DNA of 64,000 nt from Pseudoclavibacter sp. Marseille-Q3772 (GCF_916618895.1 NZ_OU745391.1:1178001-1242000), one strand, 5' to 3'; positions 35,874 through 46,335 are shown, counted from the stretch's first letter. The notes: a model not told the origin generated them from the letters alone. Translations and numbers: made by a program.

Positions 35874-36287
35874 CTAGTCAGCGTCGGCAGATCCGTCGGC
35901 GCGGGTGAGTTCGATTTGGCGGCGCTTGCGGCCAACGATCAGGTCAATAATGGCGCCGATGCCGACAAATACGATCGCGGAGAGCGCGGTCACGAACACC
36001 AGTAGAAATCCGAGCACCTGCGCCTGCGTGAACTCGGGGTGTTCGGGGAACGCGTAGGTGAGCACGATCGCGGTGATGACCCCGACAATGATGCCAAGCA
36101 CCAGGAATGCGCGCATGTTCACGCCGCGCCGAACGGTTGCCGATACGTGCTGCGGGAACTCCGGTTCTGCCACCGCGCGATCAGTGTGTTCCTCGACGGG
36201 TTGGTCGGATGCGGGCAGCTGGGGCTGTGCGGCATCGTCCGGATTCGAGGTGGTCGCGTTCTCGGGCACGTTTTCCATACCCGCCAT
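35874..36287 (-). CDS. Two-helix membrane protein, unknown
   Basis: About 137 aa from ATG 36287; ATG 36278 is equally possible. The N-terminal 60 residues are acidic and Pro-rich. Then come FLVLGIIVGVITAIVLTYAF and a second helix (VLGFLLVFVTALSAIVFVGIG), ending with IVGRKRRQIELTRADGSADAD. Many actinobacteria carry such small proteins near purine and sterol-carrier genes. No function can be assigned. It follows the sterol-carrier gene by 35 bp. Confidence 0.6.
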   Translation of the reverse strand: MAGMENVPENATTSNPDDAAQPQLPASDQPVEEHTDRAVAEPEFPQHVSATVRRGVNMRAFLVLGIIVGVITAIVLTYAFPEHPEFTQAQVLGFLLVFVTALSAIVFVGIGAIIDLIVGRKRRQIELTRADGSADAD

Positions 36288-36322
36288 TGTCGCACCCGCG
36301 CGAGCGGTACGCGAAAGCTCCG

Positions 36323-36751
36323 CTACCGCATCCGCTGTAACTCGCTGGCGGTGAACACCGGCAGCAGCCCGCCAAGGTCGGCGCGCACGCCGGAGGCTTG
36401 CACACCCGCAGACCCGCGCACCGCATCCCACGAAACTTCGCCTGTCGCCAGCTGCAGCCAGGTCTGCGCATCCATCTCGACCACGTTCGGTGGGGTGCCG
36501 CGGGTGTGGCCTGGGCCGTCTACGCACTGCACCGCCCCAAATGGCGGCACCCGCACCTCGACCGATTTCCCCGGCGCGAGCTCAACGAGCCGCTGCAGTG
36601 CGTATCGCACGGCGGTGGCGAGCACCTTCCGAGGCACTGTCAACGCCGCCGAGCCAACATCATCCGAAAGTTGGCGATCCTGCGCTCGAGCTGCCTGCAG
36701 CCACGTTGAAACCGCAGCAAAACCGGCCGCATCCTCAATCCGTGCCCGCAT
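36323..36751 (-). CDS. Sterol carrier (SCP2-like) family protein
   Basis: 142 aa. The start MRARIEDAAGFAAVSTWLQA and the C-terminal half with VEVRVPPFGAVQCVDGPGHTRGTPPNVVEMD, TWLQLATGEVSWDAV and GVRADLGGLLPVF match the actinobacterial sterol carrier family. This fold binds lipids; the natural ligand here is unknown. The gene is divergent from purD, with only 30 bp between start codons, so the promoters must overlap coding ends. Confidence 0.8.
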   Translation of the reverse strand: MRARIEDAAGFAAVSTWLQAARAQDRQLSDDVGSAALTVPRKVLATAVRYALQRLVELAPGKSVEVRVPPFGAVQCVDGPGHTRGTPPNVVEMDAQTWLQLATGEVSWDAVRGSAGVQASGVRADLGGLLPVFTASELQRMR

Positions 36752-36781
36752 CTTTACTCCTTGGTTCGTTAGTCTGTCACA

Positions 36782-39043
36782 GTGAAGATTCTGGTACTTG
36801 GTTCAGGCGCGCGCGAACATGCCCTCGTGCATTCGCTCGCGAACGAAAACGCACACGAGATCGTCGCCGCTCCCGGAAACATTGGCATCGCCACCGAAGC
36901 CGAGCGAATCCGCATCAACCAGTCCGACCCCGAACTCATCGCCGAGTTCGTACGTGATGAATCCATTGACCTTGTTGTGATCGGCCCGGAGGCGCCGCTG
37001 GCGGCGGGTGTTGCCGATGCGGTGCGCGCCGAGGGCGTGCCGGTGTTCGGCCCGTCGAAGGCGGCCGCGCAGCTGGAAGGTTCAAAGACCTTTGCGAAGG
37101 ATGTGATGCAGCGCGCGGGCGTGCCCACCGGTCGCGCCGTGCGCCTCACTGAGCTCGCGGATGTGGCGGCGACCCTCGACCAGTACGGTGCGCCGTATGT
37201 GATCAAGGCGGATGGGCTGGCTTCCGGTAAGGGGGTCATCGTCACCGAGGAGCGCGATGCGGCATTGCGCCACGCTGAGGTGTGGCTGCCGCACGGCCCG
37301 GTGCTCGTCGAGGAGTTTCTCGACGGCCGGGAGGTGTCGCTGTTCTGCATCACCGACGGTAATACGGTTCGTGCGCTGCCGCCGGCGCAGGATTTCAAGC
37401 GGCTGCACAATGACGATGCCGGCCCCAATACCGGCGGGATGGGTGCGTACACGCCGGTACCGTTCTTGGTCGACCAGTTCGGTGGCGAACGCGAGTTTAT
37501 GCGCACGGTCGTCGAGCAGGTGGCCCAGCCGATTGTGGACACGATGCGCGCGGATGGCATTCCGTTCCAGGGCTTGCTGTATTGCGGTCTGATTGTGAGC
37601 CACAGCGGTATTCGGGTGATTGAGTTCAATGCGCGCTTCGGCGACCCGGAGACGCAGGTCGTGCTGCAGCGGCTTGCCGAGCCTCTCTCACCGCTGCTGC
37701 TCGCATCCGCAAACGGTACGCTCGGCGATCACCCCGCTGAGCTTGCCCTCAACGACGACTCGTGGGTGACGGTAGTGTTGGCCTCCGAGGGTTACCCGGT
37801 GGATGTGCGCTCCGGCCGCGAACTCACCGGTATTGCCGATGCCGAGGCGAGCGGCGCGCTGGTGTTCCACGCCGCTACCGCCGAGAACGACGGTGCGATC
37901 ACAGCAACCGGTGGCCGTGTGTTGAACGTGGTCGCTGGTGCTGACTCGCTGCATAACGCGCGTCGCGGCGCGTATGAGGCGCTGCGCCACATACAGCTCG
38001 AGGGCGGTCACTTCCGTACCGATATCGCTCAGGCTGGTGCGGCCCTGCAGGATGTCTTGCGTGCCCGCACCGGCGCGACCGCAACGTCCGCGCCCGAGGC
38101 CCAGCCCGCATCCGAACCACAGCCTGCCGAACCGCAAGCAGCACAGGCAGCGGATGCGGTCCCTGAGCTTGCCGGTTGGCGTCACGTGTACTCGGGCAAG
38201 GTCCGCGAGGTCTACGAGTCGGAGTCCGACCCGCAGGCGCTGTTGGTGCTCGCAAGCAACCGGGTGTCGGCGTTCGATCACCAATTGGAGCCGGCGATTC
38301 CCGGCAAGGGCGCGATGCTCACTGAGCTGAGCCGGTTCTGGTTCGATCAGCTGCCGGTTTCGAACCATCTTCGCGAGCACGATGGCTGGGATGCAGGGCT
38401 CGATCCGGAGGTGTCGGCTCGCGCCATGCGCGTAGCGAAGCTCGAGATGTTCCCGATTGAGTGTGTGGTTCGCGGCTATCTCACCGGGTCCGGATACGCC
38501 GAGTACGAACGCACCGGCTCACTGTGTGGCGTACCGCTGCCGCCCGGCCTCCAGGATGGCGACCGGCTACCGGCGCCGATCTACACCCCGGCGTATAAGG
38601 CGCCGCAGGGCGAGCACGACGAGAACATCACCTACGAACAGACCGTTGAGCTTGTGGGCGAGCGGGTCGCCTCGACCCTACGAGAGCTTTCGCTGCGGCT
38701 GTACACCGCGGCCAGCACAATCGCTGCTGAGCGCGGCCTCATCCTCGCCGATACGAAGTTCGAGTTCGGTCGCGAACCCGGTGGCGATTCGGTGATCCTC
38801 GCGGATGAGGTGCTCACTTCAGACTCGTCTCGCTACTGGGAGGCTGCCCACTACCGCGACGAGTCGCTGTCGCCTGCGGAGCGGATGGCTTCGTTCGATA
38901 AGCAGATTGTGCGCGACTGGTTGAAGCAGCACTGGGATGGCCAGGGCACTCCCCCGGTGCTGCCGGATGAGGTCGTACAGCGCACACAGCAGCGCTATCG
39001 CGAGCTGATCGACCGGCTCACCGCGATCGACGAAACCGAGTAA
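36782..39043 (+). CDS. purD-purC: Fused GAR synthetase - SAICAR synthetase
   Basis: 753 aa from GTG 36782. Residues 1 to about 428 are a complete PurD: MKILVLGSGAREHAL, VIGPEAPLAAGVADAV, FGPSKAAAQLEGSK, the ATP-grasp part VIKADGLASGKGV, NTGGMGAYTP and RVIEFNARFGDPETQ. A linker of about 30 Ala/Pro/Glu/Gln residues (PEAQPASEPQPAEP) leads to a complete PurC from about residue 460: YSGKVREVYE, NRVSAFD, FPIECVVRGYLTGSG, LADTKFEFG, ILADEVLTSDSSRYW. The two enzymes catalyse steps 2 and 8 of purine synthesis, which are not consecutive, so channelling is not the obvious reason. Usually they are separate genes. Confidence 0.95.
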   Translation: MKILVLGSGAREHALVHSLANENAHEIVAAPGNIGIATEAERIRINQSDPELIAEFVRDESIDLVVIGPEAPLAAGVADAVRAEGVPVFGPSKAAAQLEGSKTFAKDVMQRAGVPTGRAVRLTELADVAATLDQYGAPYVIKADGLASGKGVIVTEERDAALRHAEVWLPHGPVLVEEFLDGREVSLFCITDGNTVRALPPAQDFKRLHNDDAGPNTGGMGAYTPVPFLVDQFGGEREFMRTVVEQVAQPIVDTMRADGIPFQGLLYCGLIVSHSGIRVIEFNARFGDPETQVVLQRLAEPLSPLLLASANGTLGDHPAELALNDDSWVTVVLASEGYPVDVRSGRELTGIADAEASGALVFHAATAENDGAITATGGRVLNVVAGADSLHNARRGAYEALRHIQLEGGHFRTDIAQAGAALQDVLRARTGATATSAPEAQPASEPQPAEPQAAQAADAVPELAGWRHVYSGKVREVYESESDPQALLVLASNRVSAFDHQLEPAIPGKGAMLTELSRFWFDQLPVSNHLREHDGWDAGLDPEVSARAMRVAKLEMFPIECVVRGYLTGSGYAEYERTGSLCGVPLPPGLQDGDRLPAPIYTPAYKAPQGEHDENITYEQTVELVGERVASTLRELSLRLYTAASTIAAERGLILADTKFEFGREPGGDSVILADEVLTSDSSRYWEAAHYRDESLSPAERMASFDKQIVRDWLKQHWDGQGTPPVLPDEVVQRTQQRYRELIDRLTAIDETE

Positions 39044-39067
39044 CAACAACCGCGTAGCAACAACAAA

Positions 39068-39093
39068 GGGGCACCGCCACGCTGCGGTGCCCC
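39068..39093. terminator. Terminator hairpin between purD-purC and the AI-2E transporter gene
   Basis: GGGGCACCGC / GCGGTGCCCC, perfect 10-bp stem with a 6-nt loop, between convergent genes. No long U run on either side. Confidence 0.75.
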
Positions 39094-39117
39094 TGCTGCG
39101 TGCCAGGCGTCTTCGGG

Positions 39118-40440
39118 CTAGGCGGATGCGGTCTCAGCGTCGGCAGCGTCAGCCGCGTCGGTCTCGCCGCCCTGTTCCTCATCCCGACCGTGGTCGTCGT
39201 TCTCACCGTCGCCGTCGGTGTCGCGTTCAAGATCCGGCAGCGATTCGTTCCACGCCTTGATGAGCGCCCACACGATCGCCATGAGCGGTACCGACAGCAA
39301 CGTGCCGATAATGCCGCCGAGCACGGTTCCGGTCATCAGCGTGAGCAGCACGACGAGTTCGTGCAATTTCAGAGATCGTCCGAGCACGACCGGTTGCAGC
39401 AGGTTGCCTTCGAGCTGGTTGACGACCAGCACGATGATCGCGACGATGATCGCTTCGGTCAGGCCGTTGGTGACTAGGGTCACCAGGGCGGCGATGATAC
39501 CGGCGAGGGTGGCACCAACCACGGGGATGAACGCCAGAATGAAGACAATCACGGCAAGCGGCAGCCACAGCGGCACACCGACGATCAGCAGCCCCAGGCC
39601 GATGAACACTGCATCCACAATCGCCACGATCACGGTTCCACGCACGTAGCCGCCCATCACCGAAACGGCGCGCACACCCATCAGCTCGGCGCGACGACGC
39701 TGCGCACCGCGCAGCGGGCGCACGCAAAATCGCCAGATCTGCGGGCCGTCCTTCACAAAGAAGAACAGCACGACGAGGAAGAGCACGAGGCTGGTAACAA
39801 ACTCGCCGAACGCGCTCAGACCCGAGGCGATGCCCGAGCCAACCGAACCGTAGTTCAGGTTTGCGGCCGCATCCTGCGCCGACTTAGTGAGCTGTTCGAT
39901 CGCCTGATCGTTGATCGGGAATTTCGGGAACGTCGAGTTCCAGCCGGCCACAAACTGGCCCACACCCTCGGTCGTTGCCCGCACGAGCTCATCCCACTGG
40001 CCGCGAACCTGTTCGACGACCAGCCAGATCATGCCGCCGAACAGCACGACCGCGCCGAGGAACACAATCACCGTGGAGAGCGCTCGTGGCAGTCCGCGCC
40101 GTTCCAGCCAGCCGATCACGGGGGCAAGCGCGGATGCGATAATGAGCGCCAACAGCACCGGAATCGCAATCAGCGACACGGTGAGTAGACCGTGGATGAC
40201 CAGCACCGCAAGCGCGAGCAGCAGGATCGCCTGGAGGGCACGGGTCGCGGCCACACCGAATGAGTCGGTCCACAGTTCGGCCAGGCGTGCCGGTAGCGGG
40301 ATGCGGCCCTGGGTGTGCTCTTGTAGCTGACGTTCGCGGTGTGCGGGTTCGTCGGCGAGCACCGGCGGGACGCTGGATGCGCGGGCCCGATCGGCCGTCA
40401 CGGTCGCGTCATTGCGCGATTCGGATGCGGCGGTTGACAT
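39118..40440 (-). CDS. AI-2E family transporter
   Basis: 440 aa from ATG 40440, preceded by GAAAGGAACC. Eight or so membrane helices between residues 55 and 400. Family landmarks: LALIIASALAPVIGWLERRG, LVVLFFFVKDGPQIW and VNQLEGNLLQPVVLGRSLKL followed by HELVVLLTLMTG, the most conserved end of YdiK/TqsA proteins. The C-terminal 40 residues are very acidic (DTDGDGENDDHG). Members export diverse small molecules or ions; AI-2 transport itself is not implied. Confidence 0.88.
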   Translation of the reverse strand: MSTAASESRNDATVTADRARASSVPPVLADEPAHRERQLQEHTQGRIPLPARLAELWTDSFGVAATRALQAILLLALAVLVIHGLLTVSLIAIPVLLALIIASALAPVIGWLERRGLPRALSTVIVFLGAVVLFGGMIWLVVEQVRGQWDELVRATTEGVGQFVAGWNSTFPKFPINDQAIEQLTKSAQDAAANLNYGSVGSGIASGLSAFGEFVTSLVLFLVVLFFFVKDGPQIWRFCVRPLRGAQRRRAELMGVRAVSVMGGYVRGTVIVAIVDAVFIGLGLLIVGVPLWLPLAVIVFILAFIPVVGATLAGIIAALVTLVTNGLTEAIIVAIIVLVVNQLEGNLLQPVVLGRSLKLHELVVLLTLMTGTVLGGIIGTLLSVPLMAIVWALIKAWNESLPDLERDTDGDGENDDHGRDEEQGGETDAADAADAETASA

Positions 40441-40556
40441 GGGGTGGTTCCTTTCGGGCCGGCGATACTTCGTGGCAAGGCTACTATTCCGCGGGCACTG
40501 TTTGGGACGGTTAGGATTGATTACGCACGCCCACATCTCAGTGACAGGAGTCTCGG

Positions 40557-40910
40557 ATGCCGAAGATTGTCGTCGAGGTCATGCCCAAGCGGGAACTGCT
40601 CGATCCTGCCGGTAAAGCGGTACAGCGTTCGCTTGCTGCCGCTGGCCGCGATCACTTCACCGACGTTCGTATCGGCAAGCGGTTTGAGATCACTGCCGAG
40701 ACCGAGGTAACCGCCGAGCTCATGGAAGAGGTCGCCGCGATCGCCGACGATCTGCTCTCCAACGGCGTGATCGAGGATGTGATCTCGATTGAGGTTGTCG
40801 ACGAGAGCGACGAGGTCGACCCGGCCGACACCGAGATGGTCACTGATGACGGTTTCATCCCCACCGGCGCCGCAAACGATGCCCAGGCTCTCGAGAACGA
40901 ACAGGCATAG
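40557..40910 (+). CDS. purS: FGAM synthase subunit PurS
   Basis: 117 aa. The first 80 residues match Pur[40 protein letters not shown], then [12 protein letters not shown]. An acidic, probably disordered tail of about 35 residues ([14 protein letters not shown] onward) is longer than usual. PurS dimers help transfer ammonia between PurQ and PurL. purQ starts two bases after its stop. Confidence 0.95.
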   Translation: MPKIVVEVMPKRELLDPAGKAVQRSLAAAGRDHFTDVRIGKRFEITAETEVTAELMEEVAAIADDLLSNGVIEDVISIEVVDESDEVDPADTEMVTDDGFIPTGAANDAQALENEQA

Positions 40911-40912
40911 TC

Positions 40913-41605
40913 GTGCGGGTAGGAGTGGTCACTTTCCCCGGTTCGCTCGATGACCGGGATGCGCAGCGCGCGGTTTCCCTCGCTGGTGGCGAGCCGGTGG
41001 CACTGTGGCATGCCGATCACGATCTGCAGGGTGTGGATGCGGTGATTCTGCCGGGCGGGTTCAGCTACGGCGATTACCTGCGCTGCGGTGCGATTGCATC
41101 CCACGCGCCGATCATGCGCGAGATCAAGAGCGAGGCTGACAAGGGCCTGCCGGTGCTTGGCATTTGCAATGGTTTCCAGATGCTCGTTGAGGCGCACCTG
41201 CTGCCTGGTGGCCTCATCCGTAACGATCACGGTCGTTTTATTTGCCGCGACCAGCGCCTGCGCGTCGAGAACACCGACACCCCGTGGACGCGCGGCTATG
41301 CGCCGAACGACGAAATCACCATCCCCCTGAAAAACGGTGAGGGCGGGTTCATCGCCGATGATGAAACCCTGAATCGCATCGAGGGCGAGGGCCTGGTTGC
41401 CTTCCGGTATCTCGATGTGAACCCGAACGGTTCGATGAACAATATCGCCGGGCTTCGCAATGAGGCCGGCAATGTGGTCGGGCTGATGCCGCACCCAGAA
41501 CATGCGGTCGAGCGGGGGTATGGCCCCGATATTGCGGAGCGGATGCGTTCCGGTATCGACGGTCTGCCGATGTTCGCCGGTCTGGTTCAACAGCTCGTGT
41601 CGTAA
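40913..41605 (+). CDS. purQ: FGAM synthase glutaminase subunit PurQ
   Basis: 230 aa from GTG 40913. Class I glutamine amidotransferase: [33 protein letters not shown], the nucleophile in [11 protein letters not shown], and the His-Glu pair in [10 protein letters not shown]. It supplies ammonia to PurL. Tightly coupled to purS; purL itself is 2 kb further on, behind two unrelated genes. Confidence 0.96.
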   Translation: MRVGVVTFPGSLDDRDAQRAVSLAGGEPVALWHADHDLQGVDAVILPGGFSYGDYLRCGAIASHAPIMREIKSEADKGLPVLGICNGFQMLVEAHLLPGGLIRNDHGRFICRDQRLRVENTDTPWTRGYAPNDEITIPLKNGEGGFIADDETLNRIEGEGLVAFRYLDVNPNGSMNNIAGLRNEAGNVVGLMPHPEHAVERGYGPDIAERMRSGIDGLPMFAGLVQQLVS

Positions 41606-41648
41606 TCACCGTCACCGATCGCCTTAGCGCAGGCGCGAAGGGAGAATT

Positions 41649-43031
41649 GTGCGCGAGTGGGAGGAACCTGACCGCTCACATTGGGCGAAGCCGCGGGACC
41701 GGCAGGCACAGCGGACCGAGCTGATTAACACGACTTCGATCGGTATGCCGGTAGACCCGGCGCCGGATGCCGCCGAGCTGCTGCAGGCGATCCCGGTCAT
41801 CGCATCCACGACCACGCTGGTCACCAGTTCGGTCAGGCCGGAAGAGGCCGAGCAGCTGCGTGCTGCCGGGCGGCCGGTACCGAAGAATATTTTCGCGTTC
41901 CTCGAGAAGGTGGATGCGCGACTGGTTGCGATCATCGGTTCGGTCACGGCCGGCTTCAGCCCCGTGTTCGTGCGCATGAGCGGCGAGAACACCGCAACCT
42001 CGGTGCTGTTCCGCTTTGGATTCGCGCTGATTCCGCTGCTCATCCTCGCGCTCATCGAACGTCGCCTGAACGGGCCGATGCCAAGGCGCACGATGTTGCT
42101 GCACCTGCTCGGCGGGGTGTTTTTCGGTTTGGATGTGGGCCTGTGGACGCAGGGCGTGCTGCTCGCCGGCGCCGGTATTGCGACGGTTGCCGGTAACTTG
42201 CAGGTGATTATCGTGCCGCTGATTGCGCTGGTGATTTTCCGCGAGCGCCTCTCGATTGCCTTCATCGCCTCGATTCCGGTCATGCTCACCGGTGTGCTGT
42301 TGCTGAGCGGCATCATCGAAAGCGGGGATCTCAGCGGAGACGTGTTCATCGGCGTGCTGCTGGCGGTGACAGGCGGGTTTGCCTACTCGGTGTACATCCT
42401 GATCCTCGGCCGCGCCCGCGCGACGGGTCACGCATCCACCCAGGTGTTTCTCGCGTTGCTGTCGACCACGATCGTGGGGACTGCGATTTCCAGTTCGTTC
42501 GGGGCGCCGAATCTGACGCCGCCGATGGGCGCGCTGCTGCTGCTGATCGTCACCGCGCTGCTCGGTCAGGTCGTGGGCTGGATTGCCACCTCGAACGCCC
42601 TTGCGCGGTTGGATTCGGCAACCGGTTCGATGCTGTTGCTGACGCAGCCGATGATCGCGATTGTCGCGGGCATGGTGCTGTTGAACGAGCAGATTTCGCT
42701 GTTGCAGTGGATCGGTGTGGTCGCGATTATCGTGACGGTAGCGTTTATTTCGCTGTCGAATAATTCCGGTGAACGTCGTCGCCGTCGGCGCGTGAAGCGC
42801 ATTCAGACGATTGTGCACAAGCAGCAGCGGGCACAGGCGGATGCCCTGGCGAAGCGCAAGGGTAGGTCTCAGCCGCCGCCAGAGCTGATTGAGCGCGCCA
42901 CATTGGCGATGAACCGGGACGAAGAGCCGGTAGAAGGCGAACCAGAACAACAGACCTGCAAGGTGTCTGCCGAACCGGACGACGCCCCATCCGACACCCC
43001 CGAAACCGACGCCCAAAAGACGAGCGACTGA
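41649..43031 (+). CDS. EamA/DMT family transporter with long cytoplasmic tails
   Basis: 460 aa from GTG 41649, with AGGGAG four bases before. About 75 polar N-terminal residues precede ten predicted helices organised as two EamA repeats (IIGSVTAGFSPVFVRMSG at the first helix, VFFGLDVGLWTQGVLLAG, AVTGGFAYSVYILILGRAR, ITALLGQVVGWIATSNAL written here by landmarks). The C-terminal 85 residues are strongly basic (RRRRRVKRIQ), then acidic. Substrate is unknown; exporters of amino acids or metabolites are common. It sits between purQ and purL and is presumably in the same transcript. Confidence 0.82.
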   Translation: MREWEEPDRSHWAKPRDRQAQRTELINTTSIGMPVDPAPDAAELLQAIPVIASTTTLVTSSVRPEEAEQLRAAGRPVPKNIFAFLEKVDARLVAIIGSVTAGFSPVFVRMSGENTATSVLFRFGFALIPLLILALIERRLNGPMPRRTMLLHLLGGVFFGLDVGLWTQGVLLAGAGIATVAGNLQVIIVPLIALVIFRERLSIAFIASIPVMLTGVLLLSGIIESGDLSGDVFIGVLLAVTGGFAYSVYILILGRARATGHASTQVFLALLSTTIVGTAISSSFGAPNLTPPMGALLLLIVTALLGQVVGWIATSNALARLDSATGSMLLLTQPMIAIVAGMVLLNEQISLLQWIGVVAIIVTVAFISLSNNSGERRRRRRVKRIQTIVHKQQRAQADALAKRKGRSQPPPELIERATLAMNRDEEPVEGEPEQQTCKVSAEPDDAPSDTPETDAQKTSD

Positions 43032-43060
43032 CCGCATCCGCGCTGCCCTACAGTGGATGC

Positions 43061-43516
43061 ATGACTCCTTCGCGCCTGTTAACCACGGTCTCGATTGCCG
43101 AAGCGATCACCTGGGCGTTCTTGTTGGTGGCGATGGGCTGCAAGTATCTGTGGGCACCGGAGCTCGGCGACACGCTGGTGGCGTGGGCTGGGGCAGCGCA
43201 CGGCACGGTGTTCTTGTCGTATCTCTTTGCCGGTGTGGTGATTAGCGCGCACTATCGCTGGCCGCTGTGGGCGGTAGTGTTCGGTGGCCTGTCGTCGATT
43301 CCGCCGTTTGTGACGCTGGTGTTTGACTGGTGGATGCACCGCAAGGGGATGCTTGCCGGTGGCTGGGATGAGGCAGTTTCGGTGTCGTGGCGGCCGGCTC
43401 CGCTGGTGGAGCGGTTGGCGCCGGTGGTGCCGTGGGCGCGTCGTCATCCGATCACGCTCGCGGTAATCGCGGTCGTGGTGTTCGTGGTGATTCTCACGCC
43501 GGCGCTCGCTCGTTAG
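43061..43516 (+). CDS. DUF3817 family membrane protein
   Basis: 151 aa. Starts [20 protein letters not shown], the conserved DUF3817 entry. Three helices form the domain ([18 protein letters not shown] holds the conserved His; [22 protein letters not shown]). A fourth C-terminal helix ([17 protein letters not shown]) follows a polar linker. Function is unknown. Confidence 0.85.
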   Translation: MTPSRLLTTVSIAEAITWAFLLVAMGCKYLWAPELGDTLVAWAGAAHGTVFLSYLFAGVVISAHYRWPLWAVVFGGLSSIPPFVTLVFDWWMHRKGMLAGGWDEAVSVSWRPAPLVERLAPVVPWARRHPITLAVIAVVVFVVILTPALAR

Positions 43517-43568
43517 GGAACGCGCGCACGCTCACCGCGGGGACCGCGTCCGGATAGACTTAGCCTGT

Positions 43569-45899
43569 ATGTCCGCCCTAGGTCAGGAGCCCGAGTTGCA
43601 CGAATCGCTCGACACGGTCGAACACGCTGAGCAAACCCCCGAGAAGGTCCAACCGTTCGAGGCGCTCGGACTGAAACCGGACGAGTACAACAAGATTCGC
43701 GAGATCCTCGGCCGCCGCCCCACTTCGGGCGAGCTGGCGATGTATTCGGTGATGTGGTCGGAGCACTGCTCGTACAAGTCGTCAAAGAAGTACCTGCGCG
43801 AGTTCGGAAAGAAGGTCACCGACGAGATGCGCGAGCACCTGCTGGTCGGTATGGGCGAGAACGCGGGTGTGATTGATCTGGGTGATGATTGGGCGGTCAC
43901 CTTCAAGGTGGAGTCGCACAACCACCCGAGCTATATCGAGCCGTTCCAGGGCGCTGCTACCGGTGTTGGCGGTATCGTTCGCGACATTATTTCGATGGGG
44001 GCGCGGCCGGTTGCGGTGATGGATGCGCTGCGGTTCGGTGATATCGACGAGGCCGACACGGCGCGTGTTGTACACGGTGTTGTCGGCGGTATTTCGTTCT
44101 ACGGCAACTGCCTCGGTCTGCCGAATATCGGTGGTGAGACCTGGTTCGACAAGACGTACCAGGTGAACCCGCTGGTGAACGCACTGGCGGTCGGTGTGCT
44201 CAAGCACGACGATCTGCACCTGGCGAATGCGCGCGGTGCCGGTAACAAGGTGGTGCTCTTTGGGGCGCGCACCGGTGGCGACGGAATCGGTGGTGCGTCG
44301 ATTCTCGCCTCGGATACCTTCGACGAGGGCGGCCCGACCAAGCGCCCGGCGGTGCAGGTGGGCGACCCGTTCGCCGAGAAGGTGCTGATCGAATGCTGTC
44401 TGGAGCTGTTCGCGAACGACGCCGTTGAGGGTATTCAGGACTTGGGCGCGGCCGGTATTTCGTGTGCGACGTCTGAGCTCGCGGCGGCCGGTGACGGCGG
44501 TATGCACATCGATCTGGATGCGGTGCTGTTGCGTGATTCGACGCTGACGGCCGAGGAGATTCTGATGTCGGAGTCGCAGGAACGCATGATGGCGATTGTG
44601 CGTCCCGACAAGCTCGAGGACTTCCTCGCGGTAACGGCGAAGTGGGAAGTTGAAACGTCGGTGCTTGGCGAGGTGAACGATTCTGGCCGGCTGACGATTG
44701 ATTGGCGCGGCGGCCGCATCGTCGATGTTGATCCGCGCACGGTCGCGGTTGATTCCCCCGTCTACGATCGCCCGGTTGCCTACCCGACGTGGCTGGATGC
44801 GCTGCAGGCCGATCGTGCCGAGGCGCTGCCTCGCCCGCAGTCCGGCGACGAGCTGCGTGAGCAGTTCTTGCGGGTGCTGCGTTCGCCGAATGCTGCTGAT
44901 CCGTCGTGGATCACCGACCAGTACGACCGCTATGTGCTGGGCAACACGGCGTTCTCGTATCCGGAGGATGCGGGGGTGATCCGCGTGGATGGGGCCACCG
45001 GTATGGGTGTTGCGGTGTCGCTGGATGCGAATGGCCGCTATGCGCAGCTTGATCCGCGCGCTGGGGCGCAGCTCGCCCTGGCTGAGGCGTACCGGAACGT
45101 TGCGACCACCGGTGCGGTGCCGATGGCGGTGTCGGATTGCCTGAACTTTGGTTCGCCCGAGAACCCCGAGGTGATGTGGCAGTTTAAGCAGGCTGTTGAG
45201 GGGCTTGCGGATGCATGCCTCGAGTTGAAGGTGCCGGTGACCGGTGGGAACGTGTCGTTCTACAACCAGACCGGTGATGTGCCGATTCATCCGTCGCCGG
45301 TGGTTGCGGTGTTGGGCCGGTTCGACAATGTTGAGCGTCGTGTTGCGGGCGCTTGGCAGGATGAGGGCGACAACCTCTATCTGCTGGGGGTGACGGCCGA
45401 GGAGTTGTCCGGTTCGATGTGGGCCGATGTGGTGCACGACCACCTTGGTGGTGTGCCGCCAAAGGTTGATTTGGCGCGCGAGGAGGCGCTTTCCGGGCTG
45501 ATGCTGGGTGCGTCGCAGCAGGGCCTGTTGAACGCGGCGCACGACCTTTCTGAGGGTGGCCTGGCGCTTGCACTTGCCGAGATGACGCGCTTTGGAATTG
45601 GTGCGCGCATTGTGCTCGATGAGCTGTGCGAGCGTGACGGTGTGGATGCGGCGACTGCGCTGTTCTCGGAGTCTACCGGGCGCGTGCTGGTTGCGGTTCC
45701 GCGCGAAGAGGATGTCAAGTTCACGTACATGTGCGAGGCCCGCGGCTTCCCGGTACTGCGCATCGGCGTGACCGACGGTGACGTGCTGGATGTGCAGGGG
45801 CAGTTTGCGGTGCCCGTTTCCGAGCTTGCTGCCGCTCGTGCCGCAACGCTGCCGCATCGCTTCGGCGCGCTGGTGCGCGACTCGGGCGAGCTTGCCTAG
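43569..45899 (+). CDS. purL: FGAM synthase large subunit PurL
   Basis: 776 aa, typical of small PurL. Landmarks: [89 protein letters not shown], and near the end [19 protein letters not shown]. It uses ATP and ammonia to convert FGAR to FGAM (step 4). The 3' 240 bp reappear, diverged, at 53050 on the far side of the CRISPR array, so the end of this gene is one edge of the accessory island. Confidence 0.96.
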   Translation: MSALGQEPELHESLDTVEHAEQTPEKVQPFEALGLKPDEYNKIREILGRRPTSGELAMYSVMWSEHCSYKSSKKYLREFGKKVTDEMREHLLVGMGENAGVIDLGDDWAVTFKVESHNHPSYIEPFQGAATGVGGIVRDIISMGARPVAVMDALRFGDIDEADTARVVHGVVGGISFYGNCLGLPNIGGETWFDKTYQVNPLVNALAVGVLKHDDLHLANARGAGNKVVLFGARTGGDGIGGASILASDTFDEGGPTKRPAVQVGDPFAEKVLIECCLELFANDAVEGIQDLGAAGISCATSELAAAGDGGMHIDLDAVLLRDSTLTAEEILMSESQERMMAIVRPDKLEDFLAVTAKWEVETSVLGEVNDSGRLTIDWRGGRIVDVDPRTVAVDSPVYDRPVAYPTWLDALQADRAEALPRPQSGDELREQFLRVLRSPNAADPSWITDQYDRYVLGNTAFSYPEDAGVIRVDGATGMGVAVSLDANGRYAQLDPRAGAQLALAEAYRNVATTGAVPMAVSDCLNFGSPENPEVMWQFKQAVEGLADACLELKVPVTGGNVSFYNQTGDVPIHPSPVVAVLGRFDNVERRVAGAWQDEGDNLYLLGVTAEELSGSMWADVVHDHLGGVPPKVDLAREEALSGLMLGASQQGLLNAAHDLSEGGLALALAEMTRFGIGARIVLDELCERDGVDAATALFSESTGRVLVAVPREEDVKFTYMCEARGFPVLRIGVTDGDVLDVQGQFAVPVSELAAARAATLPHRFGALVRDSGELA

Positions 45900-45965
45900 T
45901 AGATATCGCCAGAAACTGCTCAGCTCGCTAGTAGCTATCGGCCGAGCTCGCTACCTTCGCTGAGT

Positions 45966-46090
45966 CGGAGAAATGGCGAAAATAAGGGTCACCATCGCTA
46001 TATAGCTGGTGCTCATCCTTATTTTCGCCATTTGTCCGCACGGGGGGGGTAACGAGGCATGCAAAGGCCAGCTCTCAGGGAGGATCGCTC
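45966..46090. repeat. Palindromic element A (left edge of CRISPR-Cas module)
   Basis: Perfect 17-bp arms AAATGGCGAAAATAAGG (45971-45987) and its complement (46017-46033). An inner near-palindrome is centred on GCTATATAGC. A conserved right tail TTTGTCCGCACGGGG...GTAACGAGGCATGC is shared with copy C. The stem could also terminate purL transcription. Left of it, 45900-45965 holds nothing else I can recognise. Confidence 0.85.
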
Positions 46091-46149
46091 AGACGACTCA
46101 CAACCCAGCTCGCCAAACACCGCGTGCATGAGGTACACGAACGAGCGAT

Positions 46150-46290
46150 GAAAGGAGTACCCAAGTCTGTTAAGCTTGCACCGAACAGAAATCCCAATAA
46201 ATGCTTGGCCCTCGGGTTGCAAGCAGGACTTCTCACCCCTAGGGGTAATTCCTTAATCGTTCCGGAATTGCATCCGGAACGATTTTGTTT
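46150..46290 (+). ncRNA. tracrRNA of the type II-C system
   Basis: An anti-repeat lies at 46162-46197: CAAGTCT at its 5' end and GAACAGAAATCCCAA at its 3' end are identical to the two ends of the CRISPR repeat as read on the + strand, with an unmatched middle of 14 nt against 13. Transcribed on +, it would pair with crRNA made from the - strand through 15 and 7 base pairs around an internal loop. Downstream hairpins follow: TGCTTG/CAAGCA (46202-46225), ACCCCTAGGGGT (46235-46246), then the terminator. The 5' end and promoter are not determined. Confidence 0.85.
46258..46290 (+). terminator. Intrinsic terminator of the tracrRNA
   Basis: Perfect 9-bp stem CGTTCCGGA / TCCGGAACG, 6-nt loop, followed by ATTTTGTTT. 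Confidence 0.88.
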
Positions 46291-46335
46291 GTGCGATTGT
46301 TATTGGTTTTCAATCAATCGTCTAGATTCAACACG

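Noticed and set aside
46019..46222. Small - strand frame ending in MPRYPPRADKWRK, also found near 54898
   Set aside because: The common peptide is the translation of palindromic elements A and C. It overlaps the tracrRNA in antisense and has no ribosome site.
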